Positions 7,848-17,470 of a DNA stretch of 64,000 bases are shown here, in pieces (position 1 is the stretch's first letter; every line of letters begins with the position of its first letter). Source of the DNA: [Pseudomonas] carboxydohydrogena (GTDB lineage Bacteria > Pseudomonadota > Alphaproteobacteria > Rhizobiales > Xanthobacteraceae); contig NZ_CP113162.1 of the NCBI RefSeq assembly GCF_029030725.1, positions 1,982,501 to 2,046,500 of the forward strand, read 5' to 3'. The notes under the pieces are model-generated. The model did not search any database, was not told the DNA's origin, and saw only the letters and a program-made list of their open reading frames with translations. The position numbers and the translations under genes are program-made.

Positions 7848-9344
7848 ATGGCCGTTTCCGACTCCAACATTGTCAAGCTCGCGCCCGATGCCGGCGCACC
7901 GGCCTACCGCACCGCGCCCCACAACATCGAGGCGGAGCAGAGCCTGCTCGGCGCGATCCTCGTCAACAACGACGCGTTCTACCGCGTCTCCGATTTCCTT
8001 GAGCCGAAACACTTCTTCGAGCCGATCCACCAGTTGATCTTCGAGACGGCGGCCAGCCTGATCCGCGCGGGCAAGGTCGCGACCCCGGTCACGCTGAAAA
8101 CCTTCCTGCCCGCTGACACCGATCTCGGCGGCATCACGGTCAGCCAGTATCTCGCGCGCCTTGCGGCCGAAGCGACGACCATCATCAACGCGCAGGACTA
8201 CGGCCGCACGATCTACGACCTCTCCCAGCGCCGCGACCTGATCCGCATCGGCGAGGACATGGTCAACGTCGCCTATGACGCGCCGGTGGACTTCGCGCCG
8301 CGCGCGCAGATCGAGGATGCCGAGCGGCGGCTCTATGAGCTTGCCGAACAGGGCCAGTATGGCGGCGGCTTCCAGAAATTCGGACAGGCGCTGACGGTCG
8401 CCATCGACATGGCGGCGGCGGCGTATCAGCGCGACGGCAATCTCTCCGGCCTCGCTTCGGGCCTGCGCGACATGGACGTCAAGATGGGCGGGTTGCAGCC
8501 ATCCGACCTCATCATCCTCGCCGGACGCCCGGCGATGGGAAAGACCGCGCTCGCCACCAACATCGCCTACAACGTCGCGCGCTCCTATCAGGGCGAACTG
8601 CAACCCGACGGCACGATGAAGACCGTCAACGGCGGCGTGATCGGCTTCTTCTCGCTGGAAATGTCGGCCGAGCAGTTGGCCACCCGTATTCTCTCCGAGC
8701 GCACCGGCATTTCATCGAGCATGATCCGGCGCGGCGGCATCACCGAAAACGATTTCGAGAAAATCCGCGATCACGCCACCGAGATGCAGCATCTGCCGTT
8801 CCACGTCGACGACACCGGCGGCCTGTCGATCGCGCAACTGATGGCGCGGGCACGGCGGCTGAAACGCCAGAAGGGTCTCGACCTTCTCATCATCGACTAC
8901 ATCCAGCTTCTGTCGGGATCGGGCAAGCGTTCCGACAACCGCGTGCAGGAAATCACCGAGATCACCACGAGCCTCAAGGCGCTGGCGAAGGAACTGAATG
9001 TTCCGATCATCGCGCTGTCGCAGCTCTCGCGTCAGGTGGAAGCGCGCGACGACAAGCGCCCGCAACTCGCCGACCTTCGCGAATCCGGCTCCATCGAGCA
9101 GGACGCCGACGTGGTGCTGTTCGTGTTCCGCGAGGAATACTACCTCCAGAACAAGGAGCCGAAGGTCGGGACGCCGGAACATGAGAAGTGGCAACTGGAA
9201 ATGTCGCTGGTCCACGGCAAGGCCGAGGTCATCATCGGCAAGCAGCGCCATGGCCCCACCGGCACCATCAAGCTGCATTTCGATTCCAGCGTCACCCGCT
9301 TCGCCGATCTCGTCGAAGACGATCACATGCCGGCGCATATTTGA
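7848..9344 (+). CDS. dnaB: replicative DNA helicase DnaB
   Basis: Hexameric 5'-3' helicase that unwinds the replication fork and contacts primase. The 498-aa protein has the N-terminal primase-binding domain (PHNIEAEQSLLGAIL at about residues 24-38), a linker, and a RecA-like core with Walker A GRPAMGKTA at 226-234 and Walker B LLIIDYIQLL. The segments SLKALAKELNVPI, LSQLSRQVE and LRESGSIEQDADVV are standard DnaB signatures. No intein is present. The start MAVSDSN is preferred to one 19 codons upstream because family members begin just before this point. alr and radA follow on the same strand. Confidence 0.97.
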   Translation: MAVSDSNIVKLAPDAGAPAYRTAPHNIEAEQSLLGAILVNNDAFYRVSDFLEPKHFFEPIHQLIFETAASLIRAGKVATPVTLKTFLPADTDLGGITVSQYLARLAAEATTIINAQDYGRTIYDLSQRRDLIRIGEDMVNVAYDAPVDFAPRAQIEDAERRLYELAEQGQYGGGFQKFGQALTVAIDMAAAAYQRDGNLSGLASGLRDMDVKMGGLQPSDLIILAGRPAMGKTALATNIAYNVARSYQGELQPDGTMKTVNGGVIGFFSLEMSAEQLATRILSERTGISSSMIRRGGITENDFEKIRDHATEMQHLPFHVDDTGGLSIAQLMARARRLKRQKGLDLLIIDYIQLLSGSGKRSDNRVQEITEITTSLKALAKELNVPIIALSQLSRQVEARDDKRPQLADLRESGSIEQDADVVLFVFREEYYLQNKEPKVGTPEHEKWQLEMSLVHGKAEVIIGKQRHGPTGTIKLHFDSSVTRFADLVEDDHMPAHI

Positions 9345-9403
9345 TCTTTGGCGCGGGAAGCATGATATGAGAGGCTGACTTTTGCCTCCAGCCGCGTTGC
9401 TTC

Positions 9404-10609
9404 ATGACACCTTTTCCCGATACCTCGGTCCAGATTGATGCGCACACGTTGCAGGGAGCGACCGGCGTTCTGACCGTCGATCTCGATACGCTCGCCGCCA
9501 ACTGGAAGTCGCTGGAAAGCCGCGCCGTGCCTGCGGAATGCTCGGCCGTGGTGAAAGCCGACGCCTATGGCTGCGGATTAAAACCCGTGACGCGCAAGCT
9601 CGCCAGCGTCGGCTGCAAGACGTTCTTCGTCGCCACCCTCGATGAAGCGAAGCTCGCGCGCGAGGCCGCACCGAAAGCCGCGATCTATGTGCTCAATGGT
9701 TTCTTCGCCAATTGCGGCGACGACTTCGCCAGGATCGACGCCCGCCCCGTGATCGGCGACCTCAACGAGCTGGCGGAATGGGACGCCTTCCGCCGCACGC
9801 GCGGCTGGAGCGGCCTCGCCGGCATCCAGATCGACACCGGCATGAACCGCCTCGGCCTGACGATCGACGAGGCGCGCGGTCTGGTGCCGCGCATCCGGCA
9901 GGCCGACCATGGCATCGCGATGGTGATGAGCCACCTCGCCTGCTCCGAAGACATGAACAACGCGATGAACGCGCGCCAGCTCGCCGCCTTTCGCGGCATC
10001 GCGTCCGAATTTAGCGGCGTCACCGCCTCTTTGGCGAATTCATCCGGCATTTTTCTCGGCTCGCACTTTCACATGGATCTGGTGCGGCCCGGTGCTGCAC
10101 TCTACGGCCTCAACCCGACGCCGGAAGCCGATAACCCGATGCAGCCGGTGGTCGGCCTCAAGGTCCGCATCGCCCAGATCCGCAACGTGCCGAAGGGCGA
10201 GACGGTCGGCTACGGCGCGCTGTGGCACGCCAAGCGCCCGACACGGCTCGCCATCGTCAGCGCCGGATATGCCGACGGCTATTTCCGCGCCGCCAGCGGC
10301 ATCGAAGGCACTCGCAGCGCGCAGGCCGTTGTCGCGGGGCAACGCTGCCCGATCGTCGGACGCATTTCGATGGACCTGATGGCGATCGACATCACCGACG
10401 TGCCGCACGGCGCGGTACGGCGCGGCCACTTCGTCACCCTGATCGGCGACGGGCTCACGCTCGACGAACTCGGGCATCATTTCGGCACCATCGGCTACGA
10501 GGTGCTGACCAGCCTCGGTCATCGCTATGCACGGGACTACCGGGGCGGCGTGGCGCACGACCCTGCGGCGTCAGACAACAAGACCGCACCGGAAAATACG
10601 TCAGCCTGA
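9404..10609 (+). CDS. alr: alanine racemase
   Basis: PLP enzyme that interconverts L- and D-alanine, supplying D-Ala for peptidoglycan. In the 401-aa product, Lys51 in VVKADAYGCG holds the cofactor, and the second catalytic residue, Tyr, lies in VSAGYADGY. QIDTGMNRLG and GRISMDLMAIDIT are conserved barrel and C-terminal-domain segments. The gene sits between dnaB and radA, an order common in alphaproteobacteria. Whether it is the anabolic or a second catabolic racemase cannot be decided here; the location away from an amino-acid catabolic gene favours the biosynthetic role. Confidence 0.96.
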   Translation: MTPFPDTSVQIDAHTLQGATGVLTVDLDTLAANWKSLESRAVPAECSAVVKADAYGCGLKPVTRKLASVGCKTFFVATLDEAKLAREAAPKAAIYVLNGFFANCGDDFARIDARPVIGDLNELAEWDAFRRTRGWSGLAGIQIDTGMNRLGLTIDEARGLVPRIRQADHGIAMVMSHLACSEDMNNAMNARQLAAFRGIASEFSGVTASLANSSGIFLGSHFHMDLVRPGAALYGLNPTPEADNPMQPVVGLKVRIAQIRNVPKGETVGYGALWHAKRPTRLAIVSAGYADGYFRAASGIEGTRSAQAVVAGQRCPIVGRISMDLMAIDITDVPHGAVRRGHFVTLIGDGLTLDELGHHFGTIGYEVLTSLGHRYARDYRGGVAHDPAASDNKTAPENTSA

Positions 10610-10631
10610 TCCTCCGTCGCCCGAGGATGGG

Positions 10632-10667
10632 TTGACTTTTTAACCCGAATAAGAACAAAGATAGAAC
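10632..10667 (+). promoter_or_regulatory. candidate radA promoter with LexA (SOS) box GAAC-N7-GAAC
   Basis: TTGACT at 10632-10637 resembles a -35 element. GAAC (10653-10656) and GAAC (10664-10667) are separated by exactly seven bases, 22 bases before the radA ATG. GAAC-N7-GAAC (or GTTC-N7-GTTC on the other strand) is the established LexA recognition pattern in several alphaproteobacteria. About two chance matches are expected in a window this size, so only the position at a repair-gene promoter makes this persuasive. Confidence 0.5.
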
Positions 10668-10688
10668 ATCTCAGTTCGCGGGTGCCCG

Positions 10689-12101
10689 ATGGCCAAACAT
10701 GCCCCTTCCTTCGTCTGCCAGAACTGCGGCTCCGCCTACAACAAGTGGCAGGGCAAGTGCGAAGGCTGCGGCGAGTGGAACACGCTGTCCGAGGAAGACT
10801 CGATCGCGGCGGCCGCGATGCCCGCCAGCATCCGGCCCAAGCGCAAAGGCCGCCTGTTCACGCTGGAATCCCTGACCGGCGAATCCCAGCAGGCCCCGCG
10901 TCTGCCGTCCGGCATGGCCGAGCTCGACCGCGTCACCGGCGGCGGCTTCGTGCGCGGCTCGGTGCTTCTGGTCGGCGGCGACCCCGGCATCGGCAAATCG
11001 ACGCTGCTGACACAGGCCACCAGCCTTCTCGCCCGCGCGGGCCATCGCGCTGTCTACATCTCGGGCGAGGAAGCCGTGGCGCAAGTGCGGTTGCGCGCCG
11101 CGCGCCTCGGTCTGGCGGATGCGGCGGTTCAACTCGCCGCCGAGACTTCGGTTGAAGACATCATCGCAACCCTTTCGGAAGGCGCGCCTCCCCGGCTCGT
11201 CGTCATCGATTCCATCCAGACGATGTGGACCGACACGGTGGAATCCGCCCCCGGCACGGTGACGCAGGTTCGCGCCTCGGCGCAGGCGCTCATTCGCTTC
11301 GCCAAGAAGTCCGGCGCGGCGCTCATCCTCGTCGGCCACGTCACCAAGGACGGCCAGATCGCGGGCCCCCGCGTCGTCGAACACATGGTCGATGCCGTGC
11401 TGTCGTTCGAGGGCGAAGGCTCCCAGCAGTTCCGCATCCTGCGCTCGGTCAAGAACCGTTTCGGGCCGACCGACGAGATCGGCGTGTTCGAGATGACCGG
11501 GCTTGGCCTGCGCGAGGTCACCAACCCTTCCGAACTGTTCCTGTCCGAGCGCGATCTCGGCAGTCCGGGCACGGCGGTGTTCGCGGGCATCGAAGGCACG
11601 CGCCCGGTGTTGGTGGAATTGCAGGCGCTGGTCGCACCCACCTCGCTCGGCACGCCCCGCCGCGCCGTGGTCGGCTGGGACCCAAGCCGCCTGTCGATGG
11701 TGCTGGCGGTGCTGGAGGCCCATTGCGGCATCAAGCTCTCGGGCCATGACGTCTATCTCAATGTCGCGGGCGGCCTGCGCATTCAGGAACCCGCAGCAGA
11801 CCTTGCCGCCGCTGCCGCCCTCGTCTCATCTCTCGCCAACGCGCCGCTGCCGGTCGATGCCGTCTATTTCGGCGAAATCTCGCTGTCGGGCGCGGTGCGC
11901 CCTGTCGCGCAAGCCTCCGCCCGGCTGAAGGAGGCCGCCAAGCTCGGCTTCGCCCGTGCGGTGTTGCCGGAGACCGCGCGCGGAGATGCAGGCGCGGGCG
12001 ATGTCGGATTGAGTCTCAACACCGTGAATTCCCTGACCTCGCTGGTCGCGGACATCGCAGCAAGAAGCGAGAAGCGCTTGCGTCCCGCCGCGCAGGGATA
12101 G
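10689..12101 (+). CDS. radA: DNA repair protein RadA
   Basis: RecA-related ATPase that drives branch migration and processes recombination intermediates. The 470-aa product has a four-cysteine zinc finger (Cys10, 13, 24, 27), Walker A GGDPGIGKST at 96-105, the RadA-specific KNRFG motif at 255-259, and a C-terminal Lon-protease-like domain with SGHDVYLNVAGG. The full length indicates an intact gene. It is preceded by a promoter-like region with a GAAC-N7-GAAC motif, which would place it under SOS control if confirmed. Confidence 0.97.
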   Translation: MAKHAPSFVCQNCGSAYNKWQGKCEGCGEWNTLSEEDSIAAAAMPASIRPKRKGRLFTLESLTGESQQAPRLPSGMAELDRVTGGGFVRGSVLLVGGDPGIGKSTLLTQATSLLARAGHRAVYISGEEAVAQVRLRAARLGLADAAVQLAAETSVEDIIATLSEGAPPRLVVIDSIQTMWTDTVESAPGTVTQVRASAQALIRFAKKSGAALILVGHVTKDGQIAGPRVVEHMVDAVLSFEGEGSQQFRILRSVKNRFGPTDEIGVFEMTGLGLREVTNPSELFLSERDLGSPGTAVFAGIEGTRPVLVELQALVAPTSLGTPRRAVVGWDPSRLSMVLAVLEAHCGIKLSGHDVYLNVAGGLRIQEPAADLAAAAALVSSLANAPLPVDAVYFGEISLSGAVRPVAQASARLKEAAKLGFARAVLPETARGDAGAGDVGLSLNTVNSLTSLVADIAARSEKRLRPAAQG

Positions 12102-12352
12102 GCCCAAAGATAAAATTTGAAGTATCGGCGGCCCGATGGCGCCGGATGAACGGTTTGAAAAGCCACAGGCGGGGGAAAAATCCGCCTCAGGCCCCCGATT
12201 CAAGGCCCCTTCGGGTCCGCATCGCGTGACGCCCGAAAAATGGCTGGTTATACAACGCCCGCGCGGCTTGCACGCCGTGCCGCTCCGCCGTCTCCTGAAA
12301 CCCGGCGCGCCCTCCGATTCGGGCCGCCGCCCTGAATGGAACAGCCCTTCCG

Positions 12353-12997
12353 ATGCCGATCACGCTTCTCGATATCATCGTCCTCGCCGTTCTCCTGCTC
12401 TCCGGCCTGTTGGCGATGATCCGTGGTTTCGTGCGCGAGGTGCTGTCGATCACGGCATGGGGCGCTGCGGCGCTCACCACCCTTTACGCCTACCAGAAGC
12501 TGCTGCCGACCGCGAAGACCTACATCGCCAGCGACACGCTCGCGACCGTCGCCGTCGTCGCCGGCATTTTCATCGTCACGCTGATCGTGGTGTCGATCGT
12601 CACCGTGCGCATCTCCGATATGATCCTGGATTCGCGAATCGGCGCGCTTGACCGCACCCTCGGATTCCTGTTCGGCCTCGCCCGCGGGCTCCTGATCATG
12701 GTCGTCGCCTTCCTGTTTTTTGCATGGCTGGTACCCGAGAAGCAGCAACCCGACTGGGTTCGCGGCGCAAAATCGCGTGTCGTGCTGCAAGGAACCGGCG
12801 ACTGGCTGATGTCGCTCTTGCCGGATGACCCTGAAAACACCATTTTGCAGAGGTTCAAGAAAACCAAGCCCGGCGACGAGCCGGCCGATTCCGCGCCGGA
12901 CAACCGGACGGAAAACCCGTCGGACCCCGGCGGCTACGCCAAGTCGGAGCGCGACGGTATGAAGTCGTTAATCGACGGCAAAGCCACGGGGCGTTAA
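12353..12997 (+). CDS. cvpA: CvpA family membrane protein
   Basis: Inner-membrane protein of 214 aa, named after colicin V production and often found upstream of purF as here. Four hydrophobic segments lie at about residues 5-25, 28-47, 63-85 and 100-125, followed by a hydrophilic C-terminal tail of about 80 residues rich in Asp, Pro and Lys. The motif RGFVREVLSITAWG near the first loop is typical. Its exact function is unsettled; homologues affect envelope integrity and bile-salt tolerance in enterobacteria. The 250 bases between radA and this start contain only an unconvincing upstream reading frame. Confidence 0.9.
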   Translation: MPITLLDIIVLAVLLLSGLLAMIRGFVREVLSITAWGAAALTTLYAYQKLLPTAKTYIASDTLATVAVVAGIFIVTLIVVSIVTVRISDMILDSRIGALDRTLGFLFGLARGLLIMVVAFLFFAWLVPEKQQPDWVRGAKSRVVLQGTGDWLMSLLPDDPENTILQRFKKTKPGDEPADSAPDNRTENPSDPGGYAKSERDGMKSLIDGKATGR

Positions 12998-13076
12998 CTG
13001 TAGGCCATGATGATCGGGAATCGGGTGGTGGTTTCAGCTAGATATCGTCTCAATGGCGCGGAGGCTGGGTGACACG

Positions 13077-14582
13077 ATGAGCAACTTCTCCGGTAGCACG
13101 GCCGCCACAGGCGAACGCGACCAGCGCGACATCGATCTGCACGGCGACGGCGATACGCTTCGGGAAGAATGCGGCGTGTTCGGCATCTACGGTCACCCCG
13201 ACGCCGCCGCCATCACCGCCCTCGGGCTTCACGCCCTCCAGCATCGCGGCCAGGAAGCCGCCGGCATCGTCTCCTTCGACGGCCATCGCTTCCATTCCGA
13301 GCGCCGTCTCGGCCTCGTCGGCGACACCTTCTCGCGCGGCGACGTCATCGCCCGCCTGCCCGGCGACAACGCCGTCGGCCACGTCCGCTATTCCACCACC
13401 GGCGAAACCATCCTGCGCAACGTCCAGCCGCTGTTCGCCGAACTCAATGCCGGCGGCTTCGCCATCGCCCATAACGGCAATCTCACCAACGGCCTTACGC
13501 TGCGTCGCGAGCTGGTCCGCCAGGGCGCGATGATGCAATCGACCACCGATACCGAAGTGGTCCTCCACCTCGTCGCCCACTCCAAGCGCGGCCGCTTCAT
13601 CGAGCGTTACATCGAGGCGCTGCGCGCCATCGAGGGCGCCTACGCGCTGGTGGCGCTCACCAACAAGAAGCTGATCGGCGCGCGCGACCCGCTCGGCATC
13701 CGTCCGCTGGTGCTCGGCGAACTCGACGGCTGCCCGATCCTCGCCTCGGAAACCTGCGCACTCGATATCATCGGCGCGAAATATGTCCGCGACATCGAGC
13801 CCGGCGAAGTCATCGTGTTCGACGAGAAGGGCACCGAGATTCATAAACCCTTCCCGCCGCAGCCGCCCCGCCCCTGCATCTTCGAGTACATCTATTTCGC
13901 CCGCCCGGATTCCATCGTCGGCGGGCGTTCCGTTTATGAAGTGCGCAAGGGATTCGGCGCGCAGCTCGCGCGCGAAAGCCATGTGGACGTCGATGTGGTG
14001 GTGCCGGTGCCGGATTCCGGCGTGCCCGCCGCCGTCGGCTACAGCCAGGAATCGGGCGTGCCGTTCGAACTCGGCATCATCCGCAACCATTATGTCGGCC
14101 GCACTTTCATCCAGCCGACGCAGAGCGTGCGCGAGCTTGGCGTGCGCATGAAGCATGCGCCGAACCGTGCCGCGATCGAAGGCAAACGCATCATCCTGAT
14201 CGACGACTCGCTGGTGCGCGGCACCACCTCAAAGAAGATCGTGCGCATGATGCGCGACGCGGGCGCCAAGGAAGTGCATTTCCGCCTCGCCTCTCCGCCG
14301 ATCATCAACCCGGATTATTACGGCATCGACCTGCCGGATCGCGGAGGCCTGCTCGCGGCGACCCACACGCTGGAACAGATGCGCGATATCATCGGCGCGG
14401 ATTCGCTCGCGTTCCTGTCTATCGACGGCATGTATCGCGCGGTCGGCGAGCCGGGCCGCGACCCGGCCAATCCGAAGTTCTCGGACCATTGCTTCACCGG
14501 CGATTATCCGACCCACCTCACCGACCAGACGCAGGTGGAACAGCCGCAGCACCAGCTCTCGCTGCTGGCGGAAGCAAGCTGA
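13077..14582 (+). CDS. purF: amidophosphoribosyltransferase PurF
   Basis: First committed enzyme of de novo purine synthesis, making phosphoribosylamine from PRPP and glutamine. The 501-aa reading has a propeptide ending just before Cys32 (EECGVFGIYGH), the nucleophile exposed after self-cleavage. HALQHRGQEAAGI belongs to the glutaminase domain, and the PRPP loop is ILIDDSLVRGTTS. The ATG chosen has GGAGG upstream; one eight codons earlier does not. It follows cvpA, the classic pairing, and ends six bases from the convergent GNAT gene. Confidence 0.97.
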   Translation: MSNFSGSTAATGERDQRDIDLHGDGDTLREECGVFGIYGHPDAAAITALGLHALQHRGQEAAGIVSFDGHRFHSERRLGLVGDTFSRGDVIARLPGDNAVGHVRYSTTGETILRNVQPLFAELNAGGFAIAHNGNLTNGLTLRRELVRQGAMMQSTTDTEVVLHLVAHSKRGRFIERYIEALRAIEGAYALVALTNKKLIGARDPLGIRPLVLGELDGCPILASETCALDIIGAKYVRDIEPGEVIVFDEKGTEIHKPFPPQPPRPCIFEYIYFARPDSIVGGRSVYEVRKGFGAQLARESHVDVDVVVPVPDSGVPAAVGYSQESGVPFELGIIRNHYVGRTFIQPTQSVRELGVRMKHAPNRAAIEGKRIILIDDSLVRGTTSKKIVRMMRDAGAKEVHFRLASPPIINPDYYGIDLPDRGGLLAATHTLEQMRDIIGADSLAFLSIDGMYRAVGEPGRDPANPKFSDHCFTGDYPTHLTDQTQVEQPQHQLSLLAEAS

Positions 14583-14588
14583 GTTCGC

Positions 14589-15092
14589 TTACAGCCTTCG
14601 CATCATGAACCGCGCATCGCCGCCATAGCTGCGCAGTTTGTCTGTCAGTGTCTGATCCTCGACAGATTCAAATCCCTGCCGCTGCCAGAACGCAGCCGAT
14701 CCATTGACCGCAATCAGCGACAGTGACGGCAGGTGTTCGTTGCGAGCCTGTTCAACCAGCGCCCCCACCACCTGCACCGACGCGCCCGATCCCCGCACCT
14801 CCGGCATCAGCGCGAGGTCGTGGAGATAATAGGTCGTGGGCCGGGCCGGCAATTCGCCGAGCAGCACGTTCAGCGCCGGCGGCGCATGGTGAAGCCACGG
14901 GTGGCTGACAACATAAGCCGCAAGCTCCCCGTCGCGCTCCAGCACCCGGCAGCCCGGCGGGTACAGCCGCAGGCGCTCGGCGAACACCGCCGCATCCTCC
15001 GGATAGGCCGGATGGATCAGCGCAGCCAGCGCATGCACGGCAGGCAGATCGGCTGCGGTCATCGGACGCCATCGGGTGGACGCTGCGGTCAT
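14589..15092 (-). CDS. GNAT family N-acetyltransferase
   Basis: Predicted acetyl-CoA-dependent acyltransferase of 167 aa; the acceptor is unknown. The fold is recognised from the N-terminal RPMTAADLPAVHAL, the central strand YYLHDLALMPEVRGSGAS (motif A, with the acetyl-CoA loop in RGSGAS), and the late AFWQRQGFE segment. The QXXGXG/A loop is degenerate (RGSGAS), but substitutions of this kind are common. It is convergent with purF and divergent from the SDR gene, so no operon partner suggests the substrate. Confidence 0.85.
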   Translation of the reverse strand: MTAASTRWRPMTAADLPAVHALAALIHPAYPEDAAVFAERLRLYPPGCRVLERDGELAAYVVSHPWLHHAPPALNVLLGELPARPTTYYLHDLALMPEVRGSGASVQVVGALVEQARNEHLPSLSLIAVNGSAAFWQRQGFESVEDQTLTDKLRSYGGDARFMMRRL

Positions 15093-15240
15093 CTCGGGCC
15101 TGTCGTTTGTCCCCCGTTTGCGGGAAGGGGTCGGATCGCTATGGCGATCCGGATGAAGGGCAAATCAACACGGTTTATTCGCAGGCATCGATATGCCATA
15201 GCAAGCCCCTCACCCGGCGCCCTGCAAACGCAGCGCGCCA

Positions 15241-15266
15241 CCCTCTCCCCGCAAGCGGGGCGAGGG
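15241..15266. repeat. short intergenic palindrome (CCCTCTCCCC/GGGGCGAGGG type)
   Basis: CCCTCTCCCC-GCAAGC-GGGGCGAGGG lies in the 192-base GNAT/SDR divergent gap, 18 bases before the SDR start. A related GC-rich stretch with PyPu symmetry lies near 15108-15125. This sequence style is one of the abundant mobile palindromes of Nitrobacteraceae. Being so close to the SDR start, it may affect that gene's translation. Confidence 0.65.
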
Positions 15267-15284
15267 AAAGAACGGGCGCTCCGC

Positions 15285-16025
15285 ATGACCAAACCCCTCG
15301 CTTCCCGCATCGCCCTCGTCACCGGCGCCTCGCGCGGCATCGGCCACGCGGCGGCGCGCGCGCTGGCCCGCGCCGGAGCCCATGTCATCGCCGTGGCGCG
15401 GACGCAAGGCGGCCTGGAAGAACTCGACGATGAAATCCGCAGCGAAGGCGGCAGCACCACGCTGGTGCCGCTCGATGTCACCGATTACGACGGCGTGGCG
15501 CGTCTGGGCGCCGCATTGAACGAGCGCCACGGCAAGCTCGATATCCTGATCGGCAATGCCGGTGTCGCTGGCCCCTCCTCGCCGCTCGGCCATATCGACC
15601 TGAAACCATGGACGGATGCGATCGCGGTCAACCTCACCGCGAACTTCCAGTTGATCCGCTGCATGGAGCCGCTGCTGATCCATTCGGATGCGGGGCGCGC
15701 GGTGTTCATCACCTCCGGCACCGCCTCCAAGGCCAGCGCCTATCGCGGCCCCTATGCCGCCTCGAAAGCAGGGCTGGAAGCTCTCGCCCGCGTGTGGGCG
15801 CATGAGACGGCGACAAGTACGATCCGCGTCAACCTGTTCAATCCGGGACCGATCCGCACCCGCATGCGCGCCTCGGTGATGCCGGGCGAAGATCCCATGA
15901 CGCTCGACACGCCCGAACAGGCCGCCGAATACATCCTGCCGATGTGCATGCCCGACTGGAACGAGACCGGGAAAGTCTACGACTATCGCACGCGCACGCT
16001 GATGAGCTTCCGGCATCCGGTGTGA
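15285..16025 (+). CDS. SDR family NAD(P)-dependent oxidoreductase
   Basis: Classical short-chain dehydrogenase of 246 aa. Cofactor motif TGASRGIG is at residues 13-20, VARTQ after strand 2 suggests NADP(H) preference, the NAG motif is in IGNAGVAG, and the catalytic residues are in FITSG and YAASKAG. The substrate is unknown; homologues are annotated as oxidoreductases or FabG-like enzymes. The start is the ATG nearest the Rossmann fold; a much longer in-frame reading would translate intergenic repeat. It ends six bases from the convergent der gene. Confidence 0.9.
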   Translation: MTKPLASRIALVTGASRGIGHAAARALARAGAHVIAVARTQGGLEELDDEIRSEGGSTTLVPLDVTDYDGVARLGAALNERHGKLDILIGNAGVAGPSSPLGHIDLKPWTDAIAVNLTANFQLIRCMEPLLIHSDAGRAVFITSGTASKASAYRGPYAASKAGLEALARVWAHETATSTIRVNLFNPGPIRTRMRASVMPGEDPMTLDTPEQAAEYILPMCMPDWNETGKVYDYRTRTLMSFRHPV

Positions 16026-16031
16026 GGGAAG

Positions 16032-17408
16032 CTAGGACTTCCGCTTCGCCTTGTGCGCGAACGGATTGGCCTTCTCGCGCAGCGTGATGCGCACCGGCGT
16101 GCCGGGTAGATCGAACGCCTCGCGCAGGGTGTTGGTGAGATAGCGCAGATAGGATTGCGGCACCGCGTCGGCGCGCGAGCAGAACACCACGAAGCTCGGC
16201 GGCCGTGCCTTGGTCTGTGTCACGTAATTCAGTTTGAGGCGGCGGCCCGACACGGCGGGCGGCGGATTGTTGCGCGTCGCCTGCTCGAACCAGCGGTTCA
16301 GCGCGCTGGTCGGGATGCGCTTGTTCCAGGTGGCATAGGCCTTCTCGATCGCGCCGATCAGCCGGTCGATGCCCTCGCCCATCAGGCCCGAGATCGCCAC
16401 CACGGGCGCGCCGCGCACCTGCGGCAAAAGATGATCGGCGGTTTCGCGCAGCTTGCCGATCGCACTCGGCGCGCGCTCCACCAGATCCCATTTGTTGACG
16501 GCGAGCACGAGCGCGCGGCCTTCCCGCTCGACAAGATCGGCCAGACGCAGATCCTGCTCCTCGAAGCGGTTCTGCGCATCCATCACCAGCACCACGACTT
16601 CGGCGAACCGCACCGCGCGCAGCGCGTCCGACACCGACAGCTTCTCGAGTTTGTCGTCGATGCGCGAGCGGCGGCGAAGCCCCGCGGTGTCGAACACCCG
16701 CAGCCTGCGGCCCTTCCATTCCACATCCACCGCGATGGAATCGCGCGTGGTGCCCGCTTCCGGGCTCGTCAGCAGCCGTTCCTCGCCGAGCAGATGATTA
16801 ATCAGCGTCGATTTGCCCGCATTGGGGCGGCCGAGCACCGCGACACGGATCGGCCGCGTGGGATCGTCCGCGTTGTCCTCATCTGCGTCGCCTTCATCCT
16901 CGTCCTCGATGGGCTCGGGCATCAATTCGCGCAGCGCGTCGTACAGATCGCCCATGCCCTCGCCATGCTCTGCGGAAATCCCGATCGGATCGCCGAGGCC
17001 GAGCGCATAGGATTCGGCGATACCAGCCTCGCCCTGCTTGCCCTCGCTCTTGTTGGCGAGCAGCAGCGCCGGCTTGTTGGCGCGGCGCGCGAAGTCGGCG
17101 AAGGCGCGGTCGTTCGGCGTAAGGCCCGCGCGCGCATCGATCACGAACATCAGCGCATCGGCGGCGGCGATGGCCGTCTCGGTCTGCTCCTGCATCCGCG
17201 CGGTGAGCGAGCCGCGCGGGCCTGAATCGAGACCGGCCGTATCAATGATGGTGAATTCGAGATCTCCGAGACGGCCCAGCCCTTCACGTCGATCACGCGT
17301 CACACCGGGCTGGTCGTCCACCAGCGCGAGTTTTTGTCCGACCAGCCGATTGAACAGCGTCGATTTGCCGACGTTGGGGCGGCCGATGATCGCAATGGTG
17401 AAGGACAT
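16032..17408 (-). CDS. der: ribosome biogenesis GTPase Der (EngA)
   Basis: Essential double GTPase that helps assemble the 50S subunit. The 458-aa protein has two G domains in tandem: P-loops GRPNVGKS at 9-16 and GRPNAGKS at 193-200, DTAGL switch motifs in each, and a C-terminal KH-like domain from about residue 350. The linker between the G domains is unusually acidic (Asp/Glu from about 165 to 182), as in other alphaproteobacterial Der. The upstream genes on the same strand are a lipoprotein and a TPR membrane protein, matching the YfgM-(BamB)-Der neighbourhood seen widely in Proteobacteria. Confidence 0.97.
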   Translation of the reverse strand: MSFTIAIIGRPNVGKSTLFNRLVGQKLALVDDQPGVTRDRREGLGRLGDLEFTIIDTAGLDSGPRGSLTARMQEQTETAIAAADALMFVIDARAGLTPNDRAFADFARRANKPALLLANKSEGKQGEAGIAESYALGLGDPIGISAEHGEGMGDLYDALRELMPEPIEDEDEGDADEDNADDPTRPIRVAVLGRPNAGKSTLINHLLGEERLLTSPEAGTTRDSIAVDVEWKGRRLRVFDTAGLRRRSRIDDKLEKLSVSDALRAVRFAEVVVLVMDAQNRFEEQDLRLADLVEREGRALVLAVNKWDLVERAPSAIGKLRETADHLLPQVRGAPVVAISGLMGEGIDRLIGAIEKAYATWNKRIPTSALNRWFEQATRNNPPPAVSGRRLKLNYVTQTKARPPSFVVFCSRADAVPQSYLRYLTNTLREAFDLPGTPVRITLREKANPFAHKAKRKS

Positions 17409-17470
17409 GATCGATCCCGTCCGCCCTTTATGCGGTCATGTGCCGGAGTGCCGCGCGGCGCGGTCGAGAT

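Noticed and set aside
12136-12651. Open frame between radA and into cvpA
   Set aside because: Overlaps cvpA out of frame, no ribosome binding site, and no recognisable domain.
15093-15284. N-terminal extension of the SDR through the repeat region
   Set aside because: The Rossmann motif sits at the usual distance from the chosen ATG, and the extension would translate an intergenic palindrome.
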